Shown: positions 29,146-38,665 of the stretch, piece by piece
Layout: every line of letters starts with the position of its first letter
How positions within the stretch are numbered: position 1 is the first letter of the stretch
DNA from: Clostridium sp. LS
GTDB taxonomy: Bacteria; Bacillota; Clostridia; Clostridiales; Clostridiaceae
Reading direction: 5' to 3'
NCBI RefSeq assembly: GCF_002760435.1
Contig: NZ_AUUU01000091.1
Location: 1 to 41,187 of the forward strand
DNA length: 41,187 nt
Notes under the pieces: model-generated
Told to the model about the DNA's origin: nothing
Database searches by the model: none
Seen by the model: the letters and a program-made list of their open reading frames with translations, nothing else
Position numbers and translations under genes: made by a program

Positions 29146-29592
29146 ATGAAGGTTATTTTATTACAAGATGTTAAAAAAATAGGCAAAAAAGGTGATGTTA
29201 TTGAAGCGTCTGATGGATATGCAAGAAACTTTTTATTTCCCAAGAAATTAGCTCAGGAAGCTAGTGCTTCAAATATGCATATTTTAAACAATAAAAAAGA
29301 AAATGAAAGAAAACAAAAATTAGCTGAACTTGAGGCAGCACAAAAATTAGCTGGGGAATTAAAAGGAAAGGAAATAACAATAAAAGCTAAGACAGGTGAA
29401 AATGGTAAGTTGTTTGGAGCTATTACAAGTAAAGATGTAGCAGAATTAATTAAAGAACAACATAAAGTTGAGATAGATAAAAAGAAAATTGTTATGGATA
29501 CAATAAAATTGGCAGGTGGATATGAAATAGAAGTAAAGTTATATCCAGAAGTTAGCACTAAAATGAAGGTGATTATTGTTCCACAGGAATAA
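29146..29592 (+). CDS. rplI: 50S ribosomal protein L9
   Basis: 148 residues. The N-terminal domain is [33 protein letters not shown], a long connecting helix (about 40-75) follows, and the C-terminal domain has [17 protein letters not shown]9 spans the base of the L1 stalk. It starts 2 bases after the gdpP stop, suggesting translational coupling. Confidence 0.97.
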   Translation: MKVILLQDVKKIGKKGDVIEASDGYARNFLFPKKLAQEASASNMHILNNKKENERKQKLAELEAAQKLAGELKGKEITIKAKTGENGKLFGAITSKDVAELIKEQHKVEIDKKKIVMDTIKLAGGYEIEVKLYPEVSTKMKVIIVPQE

Positions 29593-29604
29593 GGAGGATT
29601 AATT

Positions 29605-31500
29605 TTGAATTTATATGATGACTCAAGCTTATTACAGGATATTATATCAGGAACTTTATCATTAGATTCACAAATTGAAGCGCTAATTTCTATAACTAAA
29701 AATATTCTCGATAAAGGTGCGTTTAGAGCTAGAACAGTTAGATTTAAATTAGATAAATATATACAGTCATCAAATCCTTGTGATAGAGTTTTTGCGATAA
29801 ATACCATCCTAGCTGAAGGCAAGGATTTAAAATCAGCACCTAAAAAAGAGGAATTACAACAAGCTATAGATAAAACTGTTAGATTAATTTCAAATGAGCT
29901 GGCAAAGAGATATGTTCAAAATAAAATTGAGTCTCAAGTTGAGCAATCAATTATGGAGAAGCAAGAGAAGTACATAGATGAAGTTAGACTTTCAGTAATA
30001 AATAAACAAAAAGGCGCTGAAAACAAGAAAACTATAAGTAAATTAAATAATTTAATAGAATTGGATAGCAGGACAACTAGTAAGAATATTATGAGTTTTC
30101 TTAGACCTACAAATTTTAGTCAGGTGGTCGGACAAGAGAGAGCAATTAAGTCTTTAATTTCAAAACTTTCATCTCCATATCCACAACATATAATATTATA
30201 TGGACCACCTGGAGTAGGAAAAACTACAGCTGCACGACTTGCACTAAATGAAGTCAAGAAGCTTTCATTTACTCCATTTGATGATAATTCTAACTTTGTT
30301 GAAGTTGATGGTACTACATTAAGATGGGATCCTAGAGAAATTACGAATCCTTTGTTAGGGTCAGTACATGATCCTATATATCAAGGAAGTAAAAGAGATT
30401 TGGCTGAAGTTGGAATACCAGAACCTAAGCCAGGATTGGTTACGCAGGCACATGGTGGAGTATTATTTATAGATGAGATAGGTGAGTTGGACTCTATGCT
30501 TCAAAATAAACTTTTGAAAGTTTTAGAAGATAAGAGAGTTGAATTTTCATCATCATATTATGATCCAGATGATGAAATGATTCCTAAATATATTAAATAT
30601 CTTTTTGATAATGGTGCACCAGCAGACTTCGTTTTAATTGGAGCAACAACCAAAAGCCCTAGTGATATAAACCCAGCCCTAAGGTCAAGGTGCACAGAAG
30701 TATATTTTGAGCCACTTTCTTCAAAAGATATTATGCTTATAGTAGAAGATGCTGCCAGAAAACTTAATGTTAGATTGGAAAAAGGTGTCTCTCAAAAAAT
30801 AAGTAATTATACTTTTGAAGGTAGAAAAGCTGTCAATATATTAACTGATACATATGGATATGCATTACACAGAAGTAAACAATTTATAGATGATTTAGAA
30901 ATAAAATTATCAGATTTAGATGAAGTAATATCAATTGGGAGATATGTTCCATTTGAAAGGTTAGCAAGTACAAATAAAAGTGAGGTAGGGCATGTTTATG
31001 GATTAGGTGTAAGTGGATTTTTAGGCTCTACAATTGAAATTGAGGCGGCTGTTTTCCCTTCAAAGAAAAAGGGAGCAGGTATAGTTAGGTTTAATGATAC
31101 AGCTGGAACCATGGCTAAGGATTCTGTGTTTAATGCTGCTTCAGTTATTAGGAGCTTAACAGATAAAGACATTAAAGATTACGATATTCATGTTAATGTT
31201 GTTGGTGGAGGAAAAATTGATGGACCTTCAGCAGGAGCAGCAATTACAATATGTATAATAAGTTCATTATTAAATAAGCCTATAAGGCAAGATATAGCTA
31301 TTACAGGAGAAATATCTCTTCAAGGAAAAGTTAAACCAGTAGGAGGAATCTTTGAAAAAATATATGGTGCTAGAAGAATGGGTATAAAACTAGTCCTAGT
31401 TCCAAAAGACAACGAAAAAGAAATTCCTTTAAATATTGAAGATATAGAAGTTAAAGCTATAGCTTCCATAGCAGAGATTATGGATATCGCTTTTAGTTAA
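29605..31500 (+). CDS. lonC: Lon-family ATP-dependent protease LonC
   Basis: 631 residues. An N-terminal helical part (1-150) replaces the usual Lon substrate domain. Next is an AAA+ module with Walker A GPPGVGKT (200-207) and Walker B VLFIDEIGEL. The C-terminal protease domain has the Ser542-Lys585 dyad (GPSAGAA and GGIFEKI). This layout fits the spore-former LonC type. Physiological role in clostridia is not established. The start is TTG at 29605 after AAGGAGGA. It follows rplI by 12 bases and is closed by a terminator. Confidence 0.9.
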   Translation: MNLYDDSSLLQDIISGTLSLDSQIEALISITKNILDKGAFRARTVRFKLDKYIQSSNPCDRVFAINTILAEGKDLKSAPKKEELQQAIDKTVRLISNELAKRYVQNKIESQVEQSIMEKQEKYIDEVRLSVINKQKGAENKKTISKLNNLIELDSRTTSKNIMSFLRPTNFSQVVGQERAIKSLISKLSSPYPQHIILYGPPGVGKTTAARLALNEVKKLSFTPFDDNSNFVEVDGTTLRWDPREITNPLLGSVHDPIYQGSKRDLAEVGIPEPKPGLVTQAHGGVLFIDEIGELDSMLQNKLLKVLEDKRVEFSSSYYDPDDEMIPKYIKYLFDNGAPADFVLIGATTKSPSDINPALRSRCTEVYFEPLSSKDIMLIVEDAARKLNVRLEKGVSQKISNYTFEGRKAVNILTDTYGYALHRSKQFIDDLEIKLSDLDEVISIGRYVPFERLASTNKSEVGHVYGLGVSGFLGSTIEIEAAVFPSKKKGAGIVRFNDTAGTMAKDSVFNAASVIRSLTDKDIKDYDIHVNVVGGGKIDGPSAGAAITICIISSLLNKPIRQDIAITGEISLQGKVKPVGGIFEKIYGARRMGIKLVLVPKDNEKEIPLNIEDIEVKAIASIAEIMDIAFS

Positions 31501-31510
31501 TTTAATAAGA

Positions 31511-31543
31511 AAGTCTCTTAATAAATACGGGAGACTTTTTTTT
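31511..31543 (+). terminator. terminator after lonC
   Basis: AAGTCTCTT (31511-31519) pairs with GGGAGACTT (31529-31537) over 9 bp with two G-U pairs, followed by eight T. Confidence 0.88.
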
Positions 31544-31635
31544 ATGACTAAGAAATGATAAAATTATTATGGTAATCGTACAAATGATAAAGTGTAAAAT
31601 AATTGTCAATAGATAATTAGATAGGAGGAAAAAGC

Positions 31636-32973
31636 TTGGATGCATCAGTTATGAGGAGTTTGCCTCAAAGCATAGAAGCGGAACAATCAGTTTTGGGATC
31701 TATGATCATAGATAAAAATGCTATTGCTAAAGTATTAGAGAGTTTAGAGGAAGAGGATTTTTATAGAGATGGTCATAAGGTAATATATAGAACTATACTA
31801 GAGATGTTTAGAAACGATATAGCAGTGGATTTATTAACTTTATTAGAATATCTAAAGAGTACTGATATGCTTGAAAGAGCTGGAGGGGTAACATATATAA
31901 CAGAATTAAGTTCTTCTGTGCCAACCACTGCAAATTTAGGTGCATACATAAAAATAGTTTCTGATAAATCTACATTGAGAAAACTTATTAAATCATCTAC
32001 AACTATTATCGAGGAGAGTTACAATAACCAAAGCAATGTTGAGGATGTTGTAGATAGTGCTGAAAAAAAGATATTTAATATAGCAGAGAAAAGAACATCA
32101 AAAGATTTTGAACCACTAAGCGATGTATTAGAAAGAGGATTCGCTCAAATAGAAAAACTTTTTAATAATAAAGGGACTATCACTGGAGTTGGGTCTGGAT
32201 TCACTGATTTAGATGCAAAAACTTCTGGATTTCAAAGTGGTGATATGATACTAATTGCAGCTAGACCATCTATGGGTAAAACTACATTTGCGTTAAATAT
32301 AGTAGAACATGTTGCACTAAGAGAGCATAAAAGTGTTGTAGTATTTTCTCTGGAAATGTCTAAAGAACAATTAGCTTATAAATTGCTTTGTTCAGAAGCT
32401 AATGTAGATATGTTAAGACTTAGGACAGGAACATTAGAGGATAAAGATTGGGAAAATATTGCTATGGCAGCAGGACCTCTTTCAAAAGCAAAGATTTATA
32501 TAGATGATACTGCTGGTGTTACTGTAATGGAAATGAGGTCAAAATGTAGAAGACTTAAAATGGAATATGGAATAGATTTAATTGTTATAGACTACTTACA
32601 ACTTATGTCTGGAGGATCAGGGAGTGATAATAGACAACAAGAAGTATCTGAGATATCCAGATCAATTAAAGCATTAGCAAAAGAGATGGAATGTCCAGTA
32701 ATAGCATTATCTCAGTTATCTCGTGCTCCTGAACAAAGAGCAGATCACAGACCAATGCTTTCTGATTTAAGAGAATCAGGTTCAATAGAGCAGGATGCGG
32801 ATATAGTTATGTTCTTGTATAGAGATGAGTATTACAATAAGGAAACTGAGGATAAAAATATTGGCGAATGCATAATGGCTAAACAAAGAAATGGTCCAGT
32901 TGGAACAGTTAAACTTGCTTGGCTTGGACAATATAGTAAATTTGGGAACTTGGATGTAATTCATAAAGAATAA
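31636..32973 (+). CDS. dnaB: replicative DNA helicase DnaB (DnaC in B. subtilis)
   Basis: The hexameric helicase that opens the fork. It has 445 residues. The N-terminal helical domain begins SLPQSIEAEQSVLGSMI. The RecA-like C-terminal part has Walker A ARPSMGKTT, then VVFSLEMSKEQL, Walker B IDLIVIDYLQLMSG, SQLSRAPEQR and LRESGSIEQDAD. No intein is present. The start is a TTG at 31636, 7 bases after AGGAGG. It is monocistronic, with a hairpin downstream. Confidence 0.97.
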   Translation: MDASVMRSLPQSIEAEQSVLGSMIIDKNAIAKVLESLEEEDFYRDGHKVIYRTILEMFRNDIAVDLLTLLEYLKSTDMLERAGGVTYITELSSSVPTTANLGAYIKIVSDKSTLRKLIKSSTTIIEESYNNQSNVEDVVDSAEKKIFNIAEKRTSKDFEPLSDVLERGFAQIEKLFNNKGTITGVGSGFTDLDAKTSGFQSGDMILIAARPSMGKTTFALNIVEHVALREHKSVVVFSLEMSKEQLAYKLLCSEANVDMLRLRTGTLEDKDWENIAMAAGPLSKAKIYIDDTAGVTVMEMRSKCRRLKMEYGIDLIVIDYLQLMSGGSGSDNRQQEVSEISRSIKALAKEMECPVIALSQLSRAPEQRADHRPMLSDLRESGSIEQDADIVMFLYRDEYYNKETEDKNIGECIMAKQRNGPVGTVKLAWLGQYSKFGNLDVIHKE

Positions 32974-32999
32974 AAATTAAATAAATTTGAAAAACTAAA

Positions 33000-33042
33000 A
33001 AAGATATAAGAAATCATATTTATAATGATTTCTTATATCTTT
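33000..33042. terminator. bidirectional hairpin between dnaB and a convergent gene
   Basis: An 18-bp perfect stem (33000-33017 with 33025-33042) and a 7-base loop. On the minus strand it is followed by a T-rich run (TTTTTTAGTTTTT), so it is a good terminator for the 33435-33097 gene. On the plus strand only TTT follows, so it is weaker for dnaB. Confidence 0.8.
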
Positions 33043-33096
33043 GAATATACTTAATAAAATTATGATTTTAAAAATTCTATGTAAGCACTAAATTTG

Positions 33097-33435
33097 CTAA
33101 GTGGCCTTTGGAATTATTAAATTTATGCTATTTCTATGTTCATGGAGAAGAATATTATTCAAGTCGATTTTTAATAGATAGAAAATCCTTTCAAATAGGA
33201 GCTGTCTAAAATCATTATTAAGAACAAATTTTAAGATTAAAAAATTATTTTTATATGATATTTCTAATATATGTTTGTCATCATAAAATGAGTTTATATT
33301 TATGTAGTAAAAGTCTGGACTTTCTTCAATATCACATGTAGGAAGTTGTTCTTTTGGCTCAGTATATAAAACAGAATTAATAAAATCCTCTGGGCTGAAT
33401 AAAGAATTATTATATACTAAAGAATTATCTTTCAT
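33097..33435 (-). CDS. small protein with a divergent Hsp20-like pattern
   Basis: 112 residues, no family I can name with certainty. The middle (SPDFYYININSFYDDKHILEISYKNNFLILK) has the alternating strand pattern seen in alpha-crystallin domains. The end (FERIFYLLKIDLNNI, then SINLIIPK) resembles the Hsp20 ending FxRxFxLPxxVD...LTVxLPK. The usual GVL motif is changed to SINLI. The start is ATG 33435, 7 bases after GGGAGG; an in-frame ATG at 33453 sits before this ribosome site. If real, it is a degenerate small heat-shock-like protein. Head-on to replication. Confidence 0.55.
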   Translation of the reverse strand: MKDNSLVYNNSLFSPEDFINSVLYTEPKEQLPTCDIEESPDFYYININSFYDDKHILEISYKNNFLILKFVLNNDFRQLLFERIFYLLKIDLNNILLHEHRNSINLIIPKAT

Positions 33436-33580
33436 ATATATTCCTCCCTTCATATTTAATTATAGTTTGTGAGTTTTTGATACAAGCTATCCTATGAGTG
33501 TGGTGGTTTATAATTAAGATATTCATATAAAATGATAAAATTTGAATTAATAACAAAAAAATTTTAATGGGGGCTATGAT

Positions 33581-34387
33581 ATGAATAAAAAGGTTGGTTT
33601 TATTGGTTGTGGTAATATGGGGAGTGCAATGGTCGGAGGTCTTATTAAATCAGGATTTTTAAAAGCTGATGATATAATAGTATCAACTAAAACAGAAGCA
33701 TCTTCAAAGAGACTAAAAGAACAGTTTGAAGTTGAGACAACTTTAGATAGCGCTACTGTTGCAAAAGAATCTGATGTTATTATTTTAGCTATTAAACCTT
33801 TTATGTTTAAACAAATAATAAATGAAATTAGATCCGAGTTAATAGAAGATAAATTAATTATTACTATAGCTGCAGGAATTACAATTAGCAATATGGAAGA
33901 ATGGATTAGTAATGATGCTAAAATAATTAGAACGATGCCAAATACACCAGCACTTGTAGGGCAAGCGATGTCAGCAGTATGCCCTAATAAAAATGTAACT
34001 AAAGATGAGTTGGAATATTGCTTTAAGATTTTTGAAAGTTTTGGAGAGTGCGTTCAACTAGAGGAAAAAGATTTTCACGCATTTACTGCACTATGCGGAT
34101 CATCACCTGCATATGTGTTTATGTTTATAGAGGCTATGGCAGATGCAGCAGTGAAATTAGGAATACCTAGAGCCAAAGCTTACAAAATGGCAGCTCAGAG
34201 CGTTTTTGGATCATCAAAAATGGTTTTAGAAACAGGAAAACATCCAGGAGAATTAAAGGATGCGGTTTGTTCGCCTGCTGGCACTACTATAGAAGCAGTA
34301 GTCGAGTTAGAAAAGTTAGGGTTTAGAAATAGTGTCATACAGGCTATAGACAAATGTGCTGAGAAATCAAAAAATATGCACCAATAG
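33581..34387 (+). CDS. proC: pyrroline-5-carboxylate reductase
   Basis: Last step of proline synthesis, reducing P5C with NAD(P)H. It has 268 residues. The N-terminal nucleotide site is VGFIGCGNMGSAMVGGL. The middle has IRTMPNTPALVGQAMSA, and the C-terminal dimer domain has GSSPAYVFMFIEAMADAAVKLG and CSPAGTTIEAVVELEKLGFR, the ProC signature. The gene starts after GGGGGC and ends in an unusual repeat-rich region. Confidence 0.96.
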   Translation: MNKKVGFIGCGNMGSAMVGGLIKSGFLKADDIIVSTKTEASSKRLKEQFEVETTLDSATVAKESDVIILAIKPFMFKQIINEIRSELIEDKLIITIAAGITISNMEEWISNDAKIIRTMPNTPALVGQAMSAVCPNKNVTKDELEYCFKIFESFGECVQLEEKDFHAFTALCGSSPAYVFMFIEAMADAAVKLGIPRAKAYKMAAQSVFGSSKMVLETGKHPGELKDAVCSPAGTTIEAVVELEKLGFRNSVIQAIDKCAEKSKNMHQ

Positions 34388-34389
34388 AA

Positions 34390-34500
34390 AAGTGCGAAGC
34401 ACAATTAAGAACATTTCACAATTAAAAAAAGCGCGTATGCACAACCAAGAAACTAAAATAAAGAAGGTGCGAAGCAAAATTAAAAAAGTGCGCATGTACA
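34390..34500. repeat. imperfect tandem array of short GC-rich palindromes
   Basis: Four copies of a short palindrome-like motif in an AT-rich background: GTGCGAAGCAC (34392), GCGCGTATGCAC (34431), GTGCGAAGCA (34467) and GTGCGCATGTAC (34488). Each is preceded by an A run and followed by AA-rich sequence (often CAATTAA or CAAC). Spacings are 39, 36 and 21 bases. Each unit could make a small hairpin in RNA or a DNA cruciform. It begins 2 bases after the proC stop codon. It is not CRISPR: units are too short and spacers are repeated-type A/T sequence. Confidence 0.7.
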
Positions 34501-34540
34501 ACTGAAAATTTAATTTAAAAATCTAAAATAATAAACAAAA

Positions 34541-34589
34541 TATTGAGATGGATTAATATAGTATAATAGTAATCTATCTCAATATTTTT
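34541..34589. terminator. terminator between proC and the convergent gene
   Basis: TATTGAGATGGATTA (34541-34555) pairs with TAATCTATCTCAATA (34570-34584) over 15 bp with one G-U, followed by TTTTT. A run of A before it makes it usable on both strands. Confidence 0.9.
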
Positions 34590-34615
34590 ATGTTTTTTAA
34601 TCTATAAAATTCATA

Positions 34616-35131
34616 TTAATTGGAAAGATCAAAAGATTTAGATATATTGTAGTAAAACTCAAGATCTTCCTGAGTGTTAAAAAAGCACGGAAATTTTAAA
34701 TCATAATTTCCCCAGACAGTAATGGGTTTATAAGTAAAATAAAAAGTAACGAAAAATATTTCTCGAGTATTTAGACGAACTAAGAAAGGTATAAGTTCCT
34801 TATGAACAAGCTTAAAAAATACGCTAGTTTGTGTATCAAAATTTAAATGAGATTTCAATATATCCGTATCTTCATCTGGAACTAAATCGAAAAGTTTTTT
34901 CTTATCTTCATCTGAAATCTTATTTATGTAGAAATCTACATAAGCATTGTAATTATTTATTTTAAAAATATATTCTATAAATTTAATAATTTTGCTTTCA
35001 CCGTTTTCAATATTACTTGCTGTAAGAGTAAAATTTTTAAATGAATCGAATCCTTCTAGTATATTATTAAATCTTATAGTAACTTCAGTTTTAAAAGTAT
35101 CGTCATCTATAGGTATTAATAGCTTACTCAT
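34616..35131 (-). CDS. uncharacterised 171-residue protein
   Basis: I do not recognise the family. The protein begins MSKLLIPIDDDTFKTEVTI and is rich in Phe, Asn and acidic residues. It has a central DKKKLFDLVPDEDTD charged part and an aromatic beta-rich end (REIFFVTFYFTYKPITVWG). No signal peptide or membrane helix is seen. The start is ATG 35131, 8 bases after AGGAG; a GTG at 35140 overlaps this ribosome site. Its upstream region holds the DnaA-box array at 35208-35364, so it may be under DnaA control; this is inference. Confidence 0.75.
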   Translation of the reverse strand: MSKLLIPIDDDTFKTEVTIRFNNILEGFDSFKNFTLTASNIENGESKIIKFIEYIFKINNYNAYVDFYINKISDEDKKKLFDLVPDEDTDILKSHLNFDTQTSVFFKLVHKELIPFLVRLNTREIFFVTFYFTYKPITVWGNYDLKFPCFFNTQEDLEFYYNISKSFDLSN

Positions 35132-35207
35132 ATAATTCACTCCTATATGGTTGATATTAATTTTATATTAACTAAATGCTTTAGTATTGTCTAGGATTAA
35201 GTATATT

Positions 35208-35364
35208 TGTGGAGAATATATACTTATCAACATAATATTTTAAAATGTTTTGTGTGGATAAGATTAATAATAATATAATGTGGATAATTATATGATATTT
35301 ATTCTGTGGATAAATTTAAAATATAAATTTGTGAATAATTTTTACGAAATGAAGCTGTGGGTAA
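35208..35364 (+). other. DnaA-box array with regular spacing
   Basis: Boxes in the same orientation: TGTGGATAA at 35253, 35279 and 35305 (three perfect), TGTGAATAA at 35330 and TGTGGGTAA at 35356. Steps are 26, 26, 25 and 26 bp. Weaker flanking sites are TGTGGAGAA (35208) and, inverted, TTATCAACA (35224). DnaA-box clusters outside oriC are known to titrate DnaA in B. subtilis (DBCs) and in E. coli (datA). The regular step is about 2.5 helical turns. This 360-base gene-free stretch also holds the malic enzyme terminator at its right end. Confidence 0.8.
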
Positions 35365-35424
35365 AATTAATCTTATGATTATTATCAGATAAAAATTCAA
35401 CTAAGAAAATAATATAAATAATAA

Positions 35425-35460
35425 AACCTACAATTGAATTAAAATTTCAATATGCAGGTT
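35425..35460 (-). terminator. terminator-like hairpin after the malic enzyme gene
   Basis: An imperfect stem between 35425-35438 (AACCTACAATTGAA) and 35445-35460 (TTTCAATATGCAGGTT). On the minus strand it is followed by a T-rich run (TTTATTATTTATATTATTTTC). It lies about 45 bases after the stop codon. Confidence 0.6.
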
Positions 35461-35503
35461 ATTTATTAATATAATCTATTTAAAATTAAGATTTTTAGGA
35501 ATA

Positions 35504-36679
35504 TTAAATACTTGCAACACCACTTTTTATAGCAGCTTCTTTAACAGCTTCTGCAACTAAAGCTTGTACACTTAAGTCAAATGCTTTTGGAATTATGTTA
35601 TCGGGATTTAGATCGTTGGCAGATATAGCATTTGCAATGGCATAAGCCGCGGCTACTTTCATTTCCTCATTAATTTCAGTAGCTCTAACATCTAGTGCAC
35701 CCCTAAATACTCCTGGGAAGGCTAATACATTGTTTATTTGGTTTGGATAATCTGAACGGCCGGTACCCATTACTGCAATTCCAGCCTCTTTTGCATCCTC
35801 AGGGAAAATTTCTGGTGTTGGATTTGCCATGGCAAATATTATTCCGTCTTTATTCATAGTTTTAACCATATCTTTAGAAACTATATTTGGAGCGGAAACA
35901 CCAATAAATACATCTGCATTTTTTATAACGTCTTTAAGTGTACCTGCTTCATTATTTGGATTAGTTATATTAGCTAATTCTTGCATATAAATATTATGGC
36001 TAAGATCTTTATCTCTGCTTATTACACCATCTATGTCACACATCACTATATTTTTAACTCCTGAAGAAAGCAATAACTTACATATAGCAGTTCCAGCAGA
36101 ACCAGCGCCATTAATAACTACTTTTATATCTTCTAGCTTTTTATTCACTATTTTCAAAGCATTTACTAACCCGGCTAAAACAACTATTGCTGTCCCATGT
36201 TGATCATCATGGAATACTGGGATATTTAATTTTTCTTTTAATTTTTTTTCGACCTCAAAACATCTAGGAGCTGAGATATCTTCTAAGTTTATTCCGCCAA
36301 GAGTTGGAGCAATATTTACAACTGTATTAACTATTTCATCCACATTTTTAGTATCTAAAACTATAGGGAATGCATCTACATTACCAAATTCTTTAAATAA
36401 AATACTCTTACCTTCCATAACGGGCAAAGAAGCAAGTGGCCCAATATCTCCAAGCCCCAAAACTGCAGTACCATCAGAAATTACAGCAACTGTATTCCAT
36501 TTACGAGTATAAGTGTAAGCCTTTGATGGATCTTTATGTATTTCGCGGCAAGGTTCAGCTACTCCAGGTGTATATGCAAGACTTAAGTCTTTAGCAGTTT
36601 TTACCTCACAAGTAGGTTTGATTTCATATTTACCTTTTTTTTCTTCGTGAAATTTTAAAGCTTCTTCATAAATATTCAT
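35504..36679 (-). CDS. NAD(P)-dependent malic enzyme
   Basis: Oxidative decarboxylation of malate to pyruvate. It has 391 residues, the short bacterial form without the C-terminal phosphotransacetylase-like part. Key parts are LSLAYTPGVAEPC (catalytic Tyr), GLGDIGPLASLPVMEGKS, FHDDQHGTAIV (metal-binding acids) and the nucleotide fold VINGAGSAGTAICKLLL. The start is ATG 36679 (MNIYEEALKF), because AAGGAG is 11 bases before it. A GTG three codons upstream (36688) overlaps that site. Cofactor choice cannot be read with confidence. Confidence 0.95.
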   Translation of the reverse strand: MNIYEEALKFHEEKKGKYEIKPTCEVKTAKDLSLAYTPGVAEPCREIHKDPSKAYTYTRKWNTVAVISDGTAVLGLGDIGPLASLPVMEGKSILFKEFGNVDAFPIVLDTKNVDEIVNTVVNIAPTLGGINLEDISAPRCFEVEKKLKEKLNIPVFHDDQHGTAIVVLAGLVNALKIVNKKLEDIKVVINGAGSAGTAICKLLLSSGVKNIVMCDIDGVISRDKDLSHNIYMQELANITNPNNEAGTLKDVIKNADVFIGVSAPNIVSKDMVKTMNKDGIIFAMANPTPEIFPEDAKEAGIAVMGTGRSDYPNQINNVLAFPGVFRGALDVRATEINEEMKVAAAYAIANAISANDLNPDNIIPKAFDLSVQALVAEAVKEAAIKSGVASI

Positions 36680-36801
36680 TAAAAACACTCCTTAACATGT
36701 TACATATATTTAAATTCACTAAAATATAAGCTTAATAATAACAATATAAAACAATTATACGAATTATTTATAAAAAAAGCAAAAAAATATTCGATATATA
36801 G

Positions 36802-36830
36802 TTGACCATGGAAAAGTACTTTGCTACTAT
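36802..36830 (+). promoter_or_regulatory. sigma-A promoter for purA
   Basis: TTGACC (36802-36807), a 17-base spacer, TACTAT (36825-36830). This leaves a leader of about 95 bases before the purA start. I see no purine riboswitch fold in it. Confidence 0.65.
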
Positions 36831-36929
36831 TTAAAGGGAGAGATTAAAGTAATTTAATGTAACTCCAAATTAATAATTAGAATTGAAGCTAAATGTGCAG
36901 GCTTATTTATATTAAGGGAGGCAAGATAA

Positions 36930-38216
<1,287 letters not shown>

Positions 38217-38243
38217 TCTATTGTTTAGTATTATACTCGGGTA

Positions 38244-38272
38244 TTGACTTTATGTTTTGTATAAAATATAAT
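38244..38272 (+). promoter_or_regulatory. sigma-A promoter for the DUF1858 gene
   Basis: TTGACT (38244-38249), a 17-base spacer, TATAAT (38267-38272), 49 bases before the start codon. Confidence 0.8.
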
Positions 38273-38321
38273 TTTATTGTAGACAATAATTACATAAAGT
38301 TATATTAAAGAAGGTGAAAGT

Positions 38322-38504
38322 ATGATAACTAAAGATATGACAATTGGTGAAGTAGTTAGTTCAGATCCATCTAAAGCTCAAGTTTTAATGAGTTTTGGAA
38401 TGGGATGTGTTGGATGTCCATCAGCTCAAGCTGAAACTATAGCTGAAGCAGCAACAGTTCACGGATTAAACTTAGACGATTTATTGGAAGCATTAAATAG
38501 ATAA
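38322..38504 (+). CDS. DUF1858 domain protein
   Basis: 60 residues. [20 protein letters not shown] leads to [23 protein letters not shown] and [10 protein letters not shown]. This matches the DUF1858 family, a small helical domain with a CxxC motif (CVGCP), also seen at the start of iron-sulfur repair proteins of the ScdA/RIC type. Redox or metal binding is likely but not shown. It has its own promoter and terminator, so it is a single-gene unit. Confidence 0.88.
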   Translation: MITKDMTIGEVVSSDPSKAQVLMSFGMGCVGCPSAQAETIAEAATVHGLNLDDLLEALNR

Positions 38505-38520
38505 TAATATTATTTATTAG

Positions 38521-38550
38521 GGGATTTTCTTTTTAGAAAGTCCCTTTTTT
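38521..38550 (+). terminator. terminator after the DUF1858 gene
   Basis: GGGATTTTCT (38521-38530) pairs with AGAAAGTCCC (38535-38544) with one G-U, followed by TTTTTT. Confidence 0.92.
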
Positions 38551-38612
38551 GTTAAAGAAGTATTGTAACTCATAATCAATTAAAGAATATTTATAGAATA
38601 TAAATATACAAA

Positions 38613-38639
38613 TTAACTGCCGTAAAATGTTATTATAAT
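38613..38639 (+). promoter_or_regulatory. possible promoter for the acyl-ACP thioesterase gene
   Basis: TATAAT at 38634-38639 with TTAACT at 38613-38618; the spacer is 15 bases, shorter than usual. It would start transcription just before the Shine-Dalgarno at 38652. Confidence 0.45.
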
Positions 38640-38651
38640 AGTATATAGTAT

Positions 38652-38662
38652 AAGGGGGGGAG
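38652..38662 (+). promoter_or_regulatory. distant Shine-Dalgarno of the acyl-ACP thioesterase
   Basis: AAGGGGGGGAG, a very strong ribosome site, but 80 bases before the ATG (38743). No other ribosome site is seen next to that ATG. A TTG-TAA start-stop pair (38668-38673) lies 5 bases after it. See the hairpin entry. Confidence 0.7.
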
Positions 38663-38665
38663 AAA

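Noticed and set aside
29253..29822. Long open frame (189 codons) on the minus strand across rplI and lonC
   Set aside because: It is antisense to two well-conserved genes and has no ribosome site.
34390..34500. CRISPR-like repeat array
   Set aside because: Units are about 11 bases, differ from each other, and the gaps (39, 36, 21 bases) are A/T-rich related sequence, not unique spacers. No cas genes are near.
36831..36929. Purine riboswitch before purA
   Set aside because: The leader lacks the three-stem purine aptamer pattern and the conserved loop sequences.
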